DNA from: Magnetococcales bacterium DCbin4
GTDB taxonomy: Bacteria > Pseudomonadota > Magnetococcia > Magnetococcales > UBA8363
Assembly: GCA_002753735.1 (NCBI GenBank)
Contig: PEAN01000042.1
Location: 1-35,458, forward strand
Length of the DNA: 35,458 nucleotides
Direction of reading: 5' to 3'
Of this stretch, positions 1 through 8,803 are shown in pieces. The position numbers and the translations under genes are program-made. The number at the start of each line of letters is the position of its first letter. Within the stretch, counting starts at the first letter, position 1. The notes beneath the pieces were generated by a model. That model was not told the origin of the DNA. It saw nothing but the letters and a program-made list of their open reading frames with translations, and did not search any database.

Positions 1-451
1 GCTTCGGGTGAAATGGCGCGTAAAAAACAAAATCAAAATCAAAGTCAAAGTCCTGGGGGCAATCCCTTAAGCCCCCTTTTTTCTTTCAATAATTTTTCGA
101 GTGTCAACAATCCCTGATTAATGAATGTGACAAAGTAGAATTAAGAAAAAAAAGGGGGCGTGAGGGATTGCCCCCAGGGTATTGACTTTGTTTTTGAATT
201 CATACAAAAAGGTTTCCATGCCCCGCTTTTGATTTTGTTTTCAAAGTCAAAACCCTGATGGAAATCCCCCAGACCCTTGTTCTTTTTCAATATGGAGGGG
301 ATGCTGAATCGTTACAAACCAAGGAAACAAAACCTTGGAGGAGTTCGTCCCCCAACCCCCTGTGGGAGATGTAAAAACAAAGTCAAAATCAATTTCCTGG
401 GGGCAATCCCTTAAGACCCCATTTTTTCTTGATCCTTTCCATTGGAATGCC
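1..451. repeat. Cluster of dispersed G/C-box repeats upstream of the Pat-like gene
   Basis: No convincing gene lies here. The stretch holds at least four copies or part-copies of one dispersed repeat. Its core is a G5-CAAT-C3 to C5 box flanked on one side by CAAAGTCAAAAC-like sequence and on the other by a C-rich then T-rich run. Copies near 40-100 and 363-430 read on the + strand, and the one near 146-200 is inverted, so the first two copies face each other. A second module, with GCTGAATCGTTAC near 303, links to copies near 30850 and 31034. Several hairpins end in T-runs (for example positions 76-83) and resemble intrinsic terminators. Confidence 0.8.
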
Positions 452-3139
452 ATGACCATCAGACATCTGAAATATCTGTTCAATCCCTCATCCATCGCCG
501 TGGTGGGTGCCTCGACCCGTCCCGGATCCATCGGTGCCCTGGTCTGCCGCAACCTGCTTCAGGGGGGATTTTCCGGACCCATCATGCCGGTCAATCCCAA
601 ACATGAATCGGTCGGCGGCGTCCTGGCCTATCCGACCATCGCCGACCTGCCCAAAGTCCCCGATCTGGCGGTCATCTGCACCCCCCCGAAAACCGTCCCC
701 GATATGATCACCCGTCTGAGCCATCGCGGCACCCGGGCAGCCATCATCATCACCGCCGGATTGCAACTGCATCAGGATGGAAGCGGCAACAATCTTCGTG
801 ATTTAACGTTGCAATTGGCCCGAGCGGGAAAGATGCGTCTGCTGGGTCCCAATTGCCTGGGATTGCTGGTTCCCAATATTGGCTTGAACGCCAGTTTTTC
901 CCATATCCAGGCCAAACCGGGCCACATTGCCTTCGTTTCACAATCGGGAGCGATGTGTACCGCCGTGCTGGACTGGGCCAACAGCCAGGGAATCGGATTT
1001 TCTTACTTTGTCTCCCTGGGCGATGCCATGGATCTGGATTTTGGCGATGTCATCGACTATCTGGGGGCCGATTCGCGTACCCGGGCGATTTTGTTGTACA
1101 TCGAATCGATTCATCAACGCGGTGAATTCATGTCGGCAGCCCGGGCGGCGGCCCGCAACAAACCCATTCTGGTCATCAAGTCGGGACGCGCCCCGGAAGG
1201 GATTCGCGCCGCCGCCTCCCATACCGGTGCCATGGCAGGCTCGGACAAGGTGTTCGATTCAGCGATCCGCCGTGCCGGAATGCTCAGGGTCTATGAACTC
1301 GACGAACTGTTCGCCGCCGTGGAAACCCTGGCCCGTGCCAACCCCATCAGAGGAAATCGGCTGGGGATTGTCACCAATGGCGGCGGGATCGGGGTCATCG
1401 CCGTTGACAGCCTCATGGAACGTGGCGGAGTCCTGGCCCCCTTGAAACCGGAAACCATTCAAGCCCTCGATGCCGTCCTCCCCTCGACCTGGTCGCGATC
1501 CAATCCGGTCGATATCATCGGCGATGCCTCCGGGGAACGTTACGGCAAGGCGGTTGCCCTGTTGGCGGCGAGCAACGATGTCGATGCCCTGCTGGTCATG
1601 CATGCCCCGACTGCCACCGCCGACAGTACCGAAGCGGCCCTGGCAACCATCGCCGCCGCCAAACGGTTCAATACCAACATTCTGACCTGCTGGATGGGCG
1701 GCAATGGCGTCGCTGCCGCCAAACAGGCATTTCACCAAGCCGATATCCCCACCCATGATTCCCCCGAACGGGCGGTGATGGCATTCATGCACATGGTGCG
1801 TTATGCCAAAAACCAGGAAATTCTCATGGAAACCCCCCCGTCGGTGTTGGAAGATTTTTTTCCCGCCACCGCCACCGCCCGCCTGGTCATCGAAAACAAC
1901 CTCGTTGCCGACAAGGAAATCATGAGCGAAGCGGAATCCAAGGCAGTCCTGTCCGCCTATGGCATTCCCACGGTGGAAACCCATATCGCCAAGTCACCCG
2001 ATGACGCCTTCAACATTTCCAAAGAGATGAAATTTCCCCTCGCCCTGAAAATTCTCTCTGAAGACATCCCCCACAAAAGTGACATCGGAGGGGTTGTGTT
2101 GTTTCTGGACTCGCCACATGGGGTCCGATCAGCGGCGGAATCGATGTTGAAAACCATCCTTGAAAAAATGCCCCATGCCAGAATTCAAGGGTTTTCCGTG
2201 CAGGAAATGGCCATTCGTCCCGGTGCCCACGAACTGCTGGTCGGGATGACCACCGATCCCATTTTCGGCCCGGTCATCATGTTCGGCCAGGGAGGAACCG
2301 CCGTCGAGGTCATCGATGACAGTGCCGTTGCCCTCCCCCCCCTCAACATGAATCTGGCACGCGAACTGATTTCACGCACCCGGATTTCCAGACTGCTCAA
2401 AGGGTACCGTGACCACAAACCGGTCCACATGGAAGCCCTGTGTACCGTTCTGATCAAACTGTCCCAATTGATCGTGGACATTCCGGAAATTGCGGAACTC
2501 GACATCAATCCATTGTTCGCCGATGAACATGGGGTGATTGCCGTGGACGCCAGGATCCGCATTTCCACGACCCATCGTACCGGGAACGGGGGACAAAGAC
2601 TGGCCATCCGTCCCTATCCCAAGGAGTTGGAAGAAACATGGTTGCTCGAAGGCAGGCAACCGGTGCTGTTGCGTCCGATCCGCCCCGAAGATGAACCCCA
2701 GCATCATGATTTCATCTCCAAGCTGTCACCTGAGGACCTGTTCTTCCGCTTTCTTTCGGTACGCAAAGCCCTGCCCCACCCCGAGATGGCCCGGTTGACC
2801 CAGATCGACTACAACCGTGAAATGGCGTTTATCGCCTCGCTCAAGAATGCTGTGACCGGTCAGCGGGAGACCTTGGGCGTCAACAGAATCTTCCTCGACT
2901 TCGACAAGGATTCCTGCGAATTCGCCATCGTGGTCCGGTCCGACATCAAAGGGATGGGCCTGGGCCGCAAACTGATGGAAAAGACCATCGACTATTGCCG
3001 CAGCCGTGGCATCCGGATCATGGAAGGTCATGTCGATCCGTCCAACCATCGCATGATCGAATTCGTCAAGGAGTTTGGTTTTTCGGTGCGGCGCATCAAC
3101 GATCATGATTTGATCATTGCGCACAAGGAGATTGAATGA
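452..3139 (+). CDS. Pat-like fused NDP-forming acyl-CoA synthetase / GNAT protein acetyltransferase
   Basis: The predicted protein has 895 residues, close to E. coli PatZ. The order is an N-terminal CoA-binding Rossmann domain (VVGASTRPGSIG, about residues 15-130), succinyl-CoA-ligase-like domains with SHTGAMAG (His257 in this numbering), an ATP-grasp domain (KILSEDIPHKSDIGGV, about 500-720) and a C-terminal GNAT domain with the acetyl-CoA loop RSDIKGMGLGRKLM. In characterised relatives the GNAT domain acetylates lysines of metabolic enzymes such as acetyl-CoA synthetase, and the synthetase part senses acyl-CoA. The His typical of active ADP-forming synthetases is kept, so real acyl-CoA synthetase activity cannot be excluded. 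The frame is open from an upstream ATG at 335, but those extra codons lie in repeat DNA. The ATG at 452 starts directly before the conserved domain. The gene converges on kup with 9 bases between stops. Confidence 0.87.
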   Translation: MTIRHLKYLFNPSSIAVVGASTRPGSIGALVCRNLLQGGFSGPIMPVNPKHESVGGVLAYPTIADLPKVPDLAVICTPPKTVPDMITRLSHRGTRAAIIITAGLQLHQDGSGNNLRDLTLQLARAGKMRLLGPNCLGLLVPNIGLNASFSHIQAKPGHIAFVSQSGAMCTAVLDWANSQGIGFSYFVSLGDAMDLDFGDVIDYLGADSRTRAILLYIESIHQRGEFMSAARAAARNKPILVIKSGRAPEGIRAAASHTGAMAGSDKVFDSAIRRAGMLRVYELDELFAAVETLARANPIRGNRLGIVTNGGGIGVIAVDSLMERGGVLAPLKPETIQALDAVLPSTWSRSNPVDIIGDASGERYGKAVALLAASNDVDALLVMHAPTATADSTEAALATIAAAKRFNTNILTCWMGGNGVAAAKQAFHQADIPTHDSPERAVMAFMHMVRYAKNQEILMETPPSVLEDFFPATATARLVIENNLVADKEIMSEAESKAVLSAYGIPTVETHIAKSPDDAFNISKEMKFPLALKILSEDIPHKSDIGGVVLFLDSPHGVRSAAESMLKTILEKMPHARIQGFSVQEMAIRPGAHELLVGMTTDPIFGPVIMFGQGGTAVEVIDDSAVALPPLNMNLARELISRTRISRLLKGYRDHKPVHMEALCTVLIKLSQLIVDIPEIAELDINPLFADEHGVIAVDARIRISTTHRTGNGGQRLAIRPYPKELEETWLLEGRQPVLLRPIRPEDEPQHHDFISKLSPEDLFFRFLSVRKALPHPEMARLTQIDYNREMAFIASLKNAVTGQRETLGVNRIFLDFDKDSCEFAIVVRSDIKGMGLGRKLMEKTIDYCRSRGIRIMEGHVDPSNHRMIEFVKEFGFSVRRINDHDLIIAHKEIE

Positions 3140-3148
3140 GTCCACGGT

Positions 3149-5095
3149 TCAGCGGGAAGGGATCTCGGAGGTACCATCCTGATGGCCATTCAGGACGATG
3201 CGGGTCCCGATATCCACGACCCGTACCGGCGGCAGGTTGAAAAAATGGGTGGCGCTTTCCGAGTTGCGGAACAAGGTCAGAAAAAAGTGCAACCGCCAGG
3301 TTGCCATTCCCGACGGATGGCCCGCCACGAAATTGGCCTTGCCCAGGAAAAAATGGGTCTGTTCCACATCGACCCGCTCCCCGTTGGGAAGGATGCATTC
3401 GGCCAATGCGCGGGGAACATCAGGGCTTTCCATGAAACCATACCGCAGGGTGATGCGGTACAGATGCGAAAAAGGGACCTCCACCGCCATCCGGTCGGAG
3501 TGGGCCACGAAGGGGATATCGATGTTTTGCACACACACGATGATGGCCCGTTCCTTCAAGGTCAAGGTATGCGCCACCATCTGCACCAGGGCGGGAGGGG
3601 CGACTTCGAGGTTGGAAGTCATGAACACGGCCGTCCCCGGCACCCTGTTGATGGCGGTCGCATCAAACCGGCGCAGAAAGGGTTCGAGGAGGATTTCTTC
3701 CTTGCGGACCGCCTGACGCACCATTTCCTGTCCCTGTCGCCAGGTCAACATCAGGAAAAACAGCACCGCACCGATGGCCAATGAAAACCAACCGCCATCG
3801 AGGATCTTGATGGCATTGGCACCAAAAAAAACCATATCCACCGTCAGGAAAAAGACAAGCAACGGAATCGTCTTGAACCAACTCCAGGAACACATGTGGC
3901 GCAACACGATACCAAAGGCCAGGATGGTGACCGAAATCATGGTACCGGTGACGGCAATGCCATAGGCCGCCGCCAGGTTGCTCGAATTTTCAAAGCCGAT
4001 CACCAGGGCTACCACCGCAAGCAACAGCAACCAGTTGGTGACCGGAACATAAATTTGACCGATTTCGGAAGATGAGGTGTGGACCACCCGCAATCGTGGC
4101 AGGTAACCCAGTTGCATGGCCTGTTGCGTCGCCGAAAAGGCCCCGGAGATCACCGCCTGCGACGCGATGATGGTTGCCGCGGTTGCCAATGCCACCATGG
4201 GGAGCAACCCCCATGTCGGGACACTCAGATAGAACGGATTGGTCACTGCCGTCGGATCCCCCAGGATCAACGCCCCCTGCCCCAGATAATTCAAGGTCAA
4301 TGCAGGAAAGACCACACTGCCCCAGGACCAGTTGATGGCCGATTTACCGAAATGCCCCATGTCCGCATAGAGCGCCTCCGCCCCGGTCACCGCCAGAAAC
4401 ACCGACCCCAGGACCGGAAAGACGCTGCCATGAGACCCGTCCAGAAGAAATCGAATGCCATGGAGGGGATTCAAGGCGGTCAGGATGCCCGGATGTCCGA
4501 AAATTTCCTTGAGTCCAATCCCCGCCAAGGCCAGAAACCACACCAGACAAATGGGTCCAAACAGCCGTCCGATCCTGGCGGTTCCCTTGCTTTGAACGGA
4601 GAAAAGCAGGAACAACACCAGGAGTGTCACAGGGATGATGTACGGCTTGAATGCGGGGGTTGCCACTTCCAATCCTTCCACCGCCGACAGCACGGAAATG
4701 GCAGGGGTGATGACCCCGTCACCAAAAAACAACGACACCCCGATCATGCCGGTGATCATGACGAACCGATGGAGATGGGCACTGCCGCTGGAAAATTTGC
4801 GCGCCAACGCCACCAGGGCCAGGGTTCCCCCCTCCCCGTGATTGTCGGCACGCATGATGAACAACTGATATTTCAACGTCAGCACCACCAGAATGGTCCA
4901 GATGATCAGGGAGATGACCCCCAACACGTTCTCCGGCAGGGGAGCCGGGGCATGCGCCCCCCCCAATGCCTCCTTGACCGCATACAGTGGGCTGGTGCCG
5001 ATGTCACCAAACACAATACCGACAGCACCGATCATGAGCGTCAACAGACCACTTCGTGCGTTCTGTCCCTGCGCCGTTGTGTTCATGGGGGTCAT
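3149..5095 (-). CDS. kup: Kup low-affinity potassium transporter
   Basis: The 648-residue protein is the usual length for Kup/HAK transporters (about 620-650). It begins its first membrane helix with the family signature FGDIGTSPLYAVKE and continues with about 12 hydrophobic segments. These are followed by a soluble C-terminal domain of about 200 residues, as in E. coli Kup. Family members import K+ by proton symport at the inner membrane. The ATG at 5095 overlaps the stop of the small upstream gene as ATGA, with GAGAGG seven or so bases before it, so translation is probably coupled. A second ATG three codons in (MTPM) is also possible. The stop is 9 bases from the convergent Pat-like gene. 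Confidence 0.95.
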   Translation of the reverse strand: MTPMNTTAQGQNARSGLLTLMIGAVGIVFGDIGTSPLYAVKEALGGAHAPAPLPENVLGVISLIIWTILVVLTLKYQLFIMRADNHGEGGTLALVALARKFSSGSAHLHRFVMITGMIGVSLFFGDGVITPAISVLSAVEGLEVATPAFKPYIIPVTLLVLFLLFSVQSKGTARIGRLFGPICLVWFLALAGIGLKEIFGHPGILTALNPLHGIRFLLDGSHGSVFPVLGSVFLAVTGAEALYADMGHFGKSAINWSWGSVVFPALTLNYLGQGALILGDPTAVTNPFYLSVPTWGLLPMVALATAATIIASQAVISGAFSATQQAMQLGYLPRLRVVHTSSSEIGQIYVPVTNWLLLLAVVALVIGFENSSNLAAAYGIAVTGTMISVTILAFGIVLRHMCSWSWFKTIPLLVFFLTVDMVFFGANAIKILDGGWFSLAIGAVLFFLMLTWRQGQEMVRQAVRKEEILLEPFLRRFDATAINRVPGTAVFMTSNLEVAPPALVQMVAHTLTLKERAIIVCVQNIDIPFVAHSDRMAVEVPFSHLYRITLRYGFMESPDVPRALAECILPNGERVDVEQTHFFLGKANFVAGHPSGMATWRLHFFLTLFRNSESATHFFNLPPVRVVDIGTRIVLNGHQDGTSEIPSR

Positions 5096-5301
5096 GGCCT
5101 CTCTTTTTGAATGGATGGCATGTCACTGCTGGAAAATGGCGGTTGCCCGGGATCGATTCCCATCCGGAAGGAGTGATGTGGCAGAAGGATCCCTCGCTCA
5201 AAACCTTCCCCACCCGCACGCAAAATCGGATGACCTCCAAACCAGGCCAATACCAGCAGGGCCAGGGCAACCCACATCCCAAACATCATGTTGGTATCCA
5301 T
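5092..5301 (-). CDS. Small single-pass membrane protein coupled to kup
   Basis: This 69-residue protein has one strong N-terminal hydrophobic helix (MMFGMWVALALLVLAWFGG) and a polar tail. I recognise no family. The ATG at 5301 is preceded by AAAGGAATTCCC, a good ribosome site. A GTG five codons upstream (5316) keeps the frame but would place that site inside the gene. Its TGA overlaps the kup ATG (ATGA), which strongly suggests a real, translationally coupled gene. A role as a small subunit or modulator of Kup, by analogy with KdpF in the Kdp system, is inference only. Confidence 0.6.
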   Translation of the reverse strand: MDTNMMFGMWVALALLVLAWFGGHPILRAGGEGFERGILLPHHSFRMGIDPGQPPFSSSDMPSIQKERP

Positions 5302-5593
5302 GGGAATTCCTTTCACGTCTGAACAGAATGGAGATCAATTCTAGGAGGAAAAAGATCAAAACGGTCACAAAACGGGGCGGGAAATAATCAAGATTTTGTC
5401 AAGAATGCCAAGCCGGCCCGCTTTTGGGTGGATAGTGCCGATCAAGCTGGAGTTCGTCGCTCATGGATTGCCGCAATAGTCAGGATCAATGAGCGTCTCG
5501 CAAGAAAAAAGCTTGGTGGACTGACACCGTTTCATGCAATCAACGTTTTGTGATATAAAGGCTTTTCCGTTCCACCAAGGGGGAGGGAAGGCC
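5302..5593. other. Intergenic region between the kup operon and the chimeric ORF
   Basis: No gene is supported. The 9-base inverted pair CTTGGTGGA (5512-5520) and TCCACCAAG (5571-5579) lies just before the transposase-derived start. It could be a regulatory palindrome or part of the old insertion-sequence end. I could not identify a clear IS terminal repeat or target duplication. Confidence 0.4.
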
Positions 5594-5998
5594 ATGGATG
5601 GGCCAGAGATCGTTTTGGATGTTGGATGTGTGAATCCAGAATGCGAACATTTCGGGATCAAGGGGTTGGGGAACGTGATGGTCCGTCGCCGGTATGGGAC
5701 CAGCGGAATCCGGTTTCTTCGGTGTCGGCATCGTCAGCATGAATTTTCCGAACGGAATGGCACGCCTCTGTACGACCTGCGGGTCCCCAAGGAGAAGATT
5801 GTGGCCGTGGTCAGCCATCTGGCGGAGGGAACCTACGTGCGCAAGACAGCCCGGTTGACCGGAGTATCCAGGGACACCGTTGGCCGCATTCTCAAGCGGG
5901 TTGGTCGCCATGCCCGGGAGATTCATGACCGGTTGGTCCGAGATCTGGAGATCCCGGAAGTCCAGATGGACGAAATGTGGTCCTTCGTGGGAAAAAAT
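5594..5998 (+). mobile_element. Truncated IS1-type transposase gene remnant (5' part)
   Basis: This part encodes the DNA-binding front of an IS1-like transposase and stops just after the first acidic catalytic motif (DEMW). The remaining DDE region and the right end of the element are missing, because the frame runs into glycosyltransferase sequence near base 6000. The element cannot transpose by itself. The boundary is judged from the change in protein similarity, so it is accurate only to perhaps 15 bases. Confidence 0.7.
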
Positions 5999-7348
5999 TT
6001 CCACAAGCTGCAAATCTGCTCCCGGGACGATCCCCTGGATCAGGCGATCACCCGTCTGCGGACCCTGATCCACCAGAACGTCGGCGACATCGATCCCTAT
6101 CTGCTGGTCTTCATCTGCCGCAGTCCCGCCGAACTGCAAAAAGCGGCGCGCAACTACAGTCGGCATCTCCTGGCCGCGGTCACCCCGCTGCCACCCACCC
6201 CTTCCGTGCAACGACAGCGGGTCCATATCGGCTATCTTTCAGCCGACTTCCACCAACACGCCACCAGCGTTCTGGCAGCAGAACTGTTCGAATCCCACGA
6301 CCGCAACCGGTTCCACATCTCCGCCTATTCCGTGGGACCCGAAGATCACAGCCCCATGCGGGATCGGCTGTACCACGCCTTCGACCATTTTTGCGATGGG
6401 AGCAACCTGACCGACGAAGCCCTGGCCCAGAAAATACGCCAGGATGGCATCGACATCCTGGTGGACCTCAAAGGGTATACCCGTGATGCCCGCCCACGGG
6501 TCCTGGCCATGCGCCCCGCCCCCCTGCAGATCAACCATCTGGGCTTCCCGGGGACCATGGGTGCCCGCTTCATGGATTATATCGTCGCCGATGGCATCGT
6601 CCTGCCGCCCGAACATGAACCCTTCTTCGATGAACACCCCATCCGGCTGCCCCACGGCTACCAGGTCAATGATGCCCAACGCGCCATCGCCCCGGATCCC
6701 CTCACCCGCCGCCAGGCGGGATTACCTGAGCGGGGAATGGTGTTTTGTTGCTTCAATCAAAGCGCCATGATCACCCCGGAACTGCTGGCGCTCTGGCTAC
6801 GGCTGCTCAAACACATCCCCGAAAGCATCCTGTGGCTGTTGGCGTTCCACCCCTTCGCCATGAAACGGTTACATGCCATGGCCGCCTCCGTCGGCATCGA
6901 ACCACAACGGCTGATCTTTGCCCCCCGCCTGCCGTTGGCGCAACATTTAGCCCGCTATCGCCTGGCCGATCTGTTTTTGGATACCCTCCCCTGCGGTGCC
7001 CATACCACCGCCAGCGATGCCCTGTGGGGCGGTTGCCCCGTTCTGACCTGCATGGGCCCCACCTTCCCCGGCCGGGTCGCCGCCAGCCTGCTCATTCATC
7101 TGGGATTGCCCCAACTGGTCACCACCACCCTGGCCGAATATGAACGCATGGCCATGACACTGGCGCTGGATCATCAACAGCGGCAACACTTGCGTCACCA
7201 CCTGCACCAACGGATCACTTCAAGCCCGATTTTCAACGGCCGCATCTTCGCACGGCATCTGGAACAGGGATTCCTTGAAGCCTGGAAACGTCACCTGCAA
7301 CACCGACCCCCCGCCCCCATTCACATCCAGGCATCCATGATGATGTGA
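5594..7348 (+). CDS. Chimeric ORF: IS1-type transposase N-terminus fused to SPINDLY/O-GlcNAc-transferase-like domain
   Basis: The ATG at 5594 follows a strong ribosome site (GGGAGGGAAGG). Residues about 1-135 resemble an IS1-family transposase front: a zinc-finger-like segment (CVNPEC then CRHR), a helix-turn-helix (ARLTGVSRDTVGRILKRVG) and the start of the catalytic region (QMDEMWSFVGK). From about residue 136 (near base 6000) the sequence changes to the region before the catalytic domain of SPINDLY proteins. The GT41 domain follows: GYLSADFHQHATS, LGFPGTMGARFMDYIVAD, FCCFNQSAMITPE, and LADLFLDTLPCGAHTTASDALWGG. GT41 enzymes move GlcNAc or other sugars from nucleotide donors to Ser/Thr. The usual N-terminal TPR repeats are absent. 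The fourth zinc-finger cysteine is Arg (R47) and the lysine of the FN..YK motif is Met (M392). It may be a decaying gene fragment captured by an IS remnant, or a new fusion protein. The stop is 2 bases from that of convergent zapE. Confidence 0.8.
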   Translation: MDGPEIVLDVGCVNPECEHFGIKGLGNVMVRRRYGTSGIRFLRCRHRQHEFSERNGTPLYDLRVPKEKIVAVVSHLAEGTYVRKTARLTGVSRDTVGRILKRVGRHAREIHDRLVRDLEIPEVQMDEMWSFVGKNFHKLQICSRDDPLDQAITRLRTLIHQNVGDIDPYLLVFICRSPAELQKAARNYSRHLLAAVTPLPPTPSVQRQRVHIGYLSADFHQHATSVLAAELFESHDRNRFHISAYSVGPEDHSPMRDRLYHAFDHFCDGSNLTDEALAQKIRQDGIDILVDLKGYTRDARPRVLAMRPAPLQINHLGFPGTMGARFMDYIVADGIVLPPEHEPFFDEHPIRLPHGYQVNDAQRAIAPDPLTRRQAGLPERGMVFCCFNQSAMITPELLALWLRLLKHIPESILWLLAFHPFAMKRLHAMAASVGIEPQRLIFAPRLPLAQHLARYRLADLFLDTLPCGAHTTASDALWGGCPVLTCMGPTFPGRVAASLLIHLGLPQLVTTTLAEYERMAMTLALDHQQRQHLRHHLHQRITSSPIFNGRIFARHLEQGFLEAWKRHLQHRPPAPIHIQASMMM

Positions 7349-7350
7349 AA

Positions 7351-8424
7351 TCACAGCGTACAATTCAAACGCATCAGTTCATGACAACGCGATGCCGCGC
7401 GCCGGAATTCAAAAGCAACCGGCCCTTCAGGACATAGTTCGTCGAACTCCAGGTCACTGAAAAGTCGCAACGGCATGCGGGATTCGTAAAGCAGGTCCAC
7501 CAGAATGACGAACCGGGAGGCGGAATCCACCACATTGGCCCGCAGATCGGGGATGCCGGAAATCATCACGGTCGTCGCCACCTCGCACAGATCCATGTAG
7601 TCGGCAACCCCCAGGGGACGCATGCATAATTCACGGAAGTCAAACCAATACAACCCATCCTTGTGGCCCCGCACCGCAACCTCATGACGGCCCAACACCA
7701 TGGTTTCGGACCGGGGCGCCATAAGGGCCAACCGGGTGAACTCCGCTGCGGGGTCCCCGCCCTTGATGCTGGTGGCGGGACCGCCCTTGCGCCGCCAGTC
7801 GGCACCACTGGAAAGATCCAACGGTTCGACATGCTTTTTTATGACTTTCAACAACGGGAGAAAACTGGCCCGGTTGTAGCCTCCCTTGAACAGATTGTCC
7901 GGTTCCCAGTTGGATGTGGCACACAGGGTCACCCCGCATTGAAACAAGGCATCCAACAATCGGCCCAACAGCATTCCGTCCGCAATGTGGTCGATGAAGA
8001 ATTCATCGAAACACAACAGCCGCGACTCCATGGCGATCTCGCTGGCGATATACAACATCACATCCACATTGACTTCCGGCCTGGCCTTGTGCAAACGATT
8101 GTGCAACTCGTCCATGAACGGATGAAAATGGACGCGGCGTTTTTCCGGAAACGGGACTGCATCGAAGACCGACTGCATCAACATTGACTTGCCCCGTCCC
8201 ACCGGCCCATGCAGATACAGCCCCCTGGGTTCCGGCACCCCATCCTCATAACGCCAGACCATCACCCCCTTATGCGTCGTCACCACCACCGGACGACACA
8301 ACGCTTCTACCAAACCATCCAGATAAGCCAGGGCAGCCGATTGATCCGAATCCGACGTCAACTGGCCATTGTTCAATTGTTCCTGATACTGTTGGCTGGG
8401 TTTGATCATTTTTTGTAGGGACAT
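7351..8424 (-). CDS. zapE: ZapE/AFG1-like cell-division ATPase
   Basis: The protein has 357 residues from the ATG at 8424 (MSLQKMIKPSQQY), a typical length. It carries a Walker A motif GPVGRGKS (residues 73-80) and a Walker B motif RLLCFDEFFI. The following ATSNWEPDNLFKGGYNRASFLPL segment is characteristic of the AFG1/ZapE family. In E. coli ZapE associates with the Z-ring and affects it in an ATP-dependent way; mitochondrial AFG1 works in protein quality control. Reading frame continues upstream to 8613, but those codons lack family similarity. It is divergent from the MerR gene and convergent with the chimeric ORF. Confidence 0.92.
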   Translation of the reverse strand: MSLQKMIKPSQQYQEQLNNGQLTSDSDQSAALAYLDGLVEALCRPVVVTTHKGVMVWRYEDGVPEPRGLYLHGPVGRGKSMLMQSVFDAVPFPEKRRVHFHPFMDELHNRLHKARPEVNVDVMLYIASEIAMESRLLCFDEFFIDHIADGMLLGRLLDALFQCGVTLCATSNWEPDNLFKGGYNRASFLPLLKVIKKHVEPLDLSSGADWRRKGGPATSIKGGDPAAEFTRLALMAPRSETMVLGRHEVAVRGHKDGLYWFDFRELCMRPLGVADYMDLCEVATTVMISGIPDLRANVVDSASRFVILVDLLYESRMPLRLFSDLEFDELCPEGPVAFEFRRAASRCHELMRLNCTL

Positions 8425-8803
8425 GGCAGGGTATCCACAAAGCTTTAGTCTTGAACAGAAAGGGAAAGGATCCTTTGCAACGGAACAATGACCGTGAACC
8501 GTTTGAGTTAACAAAGGTCGGCGGTCATTGTCAAACAACGATTTCTTTTTTTCCACATTCCATTCCATCCGCACCGATGTTCCAAGGATTGACAAGGATT
8601 GCACAAAGGCCATACCATGAAGCGGTGAAGGGGTTCGTCAAGCAACCATGGGGTCAGGTACCATTCACGTGAACACATGTCGGAGCCATCCGCACCATAT
8701 TGCGGACCACCGGGACCAGACCCGGGAACCGTCTGAACAACATCCAGCCGCTCCGCCGTACCCGGTCGCAACTGATATCGCCCCCTGTTCCTCCGACACT
8801 GGA
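8425..8803. promoter_or_regulatory. Divergent intergenic region between zapE and the MerR gene
   Basis: No gene is supported in these 379 bases. A TTGACA hexamer (8589-8594) followed after 18 bases by TACCAT (8613-8618) could be a sigma-70-like promoter for the rightward genes, but the -10 match is weak. No clear MerR-type spaced palindrome was identified by eye. Confidence 0.25.

Noticed and set aside
335-451. Upstream ATG extension of the Pat-like gene
   Set aside because: The added 39 residues are translated repeat sequence; the conserved domain starts directly after the ATG at 452.
4079-5110. 343-codon ORF on the + strand
   Set aside because: It lies wholly antisense to kup, which has clear family motifs; the translation is low complexity (Gln/His/Arg-rich) and lacks any domain.
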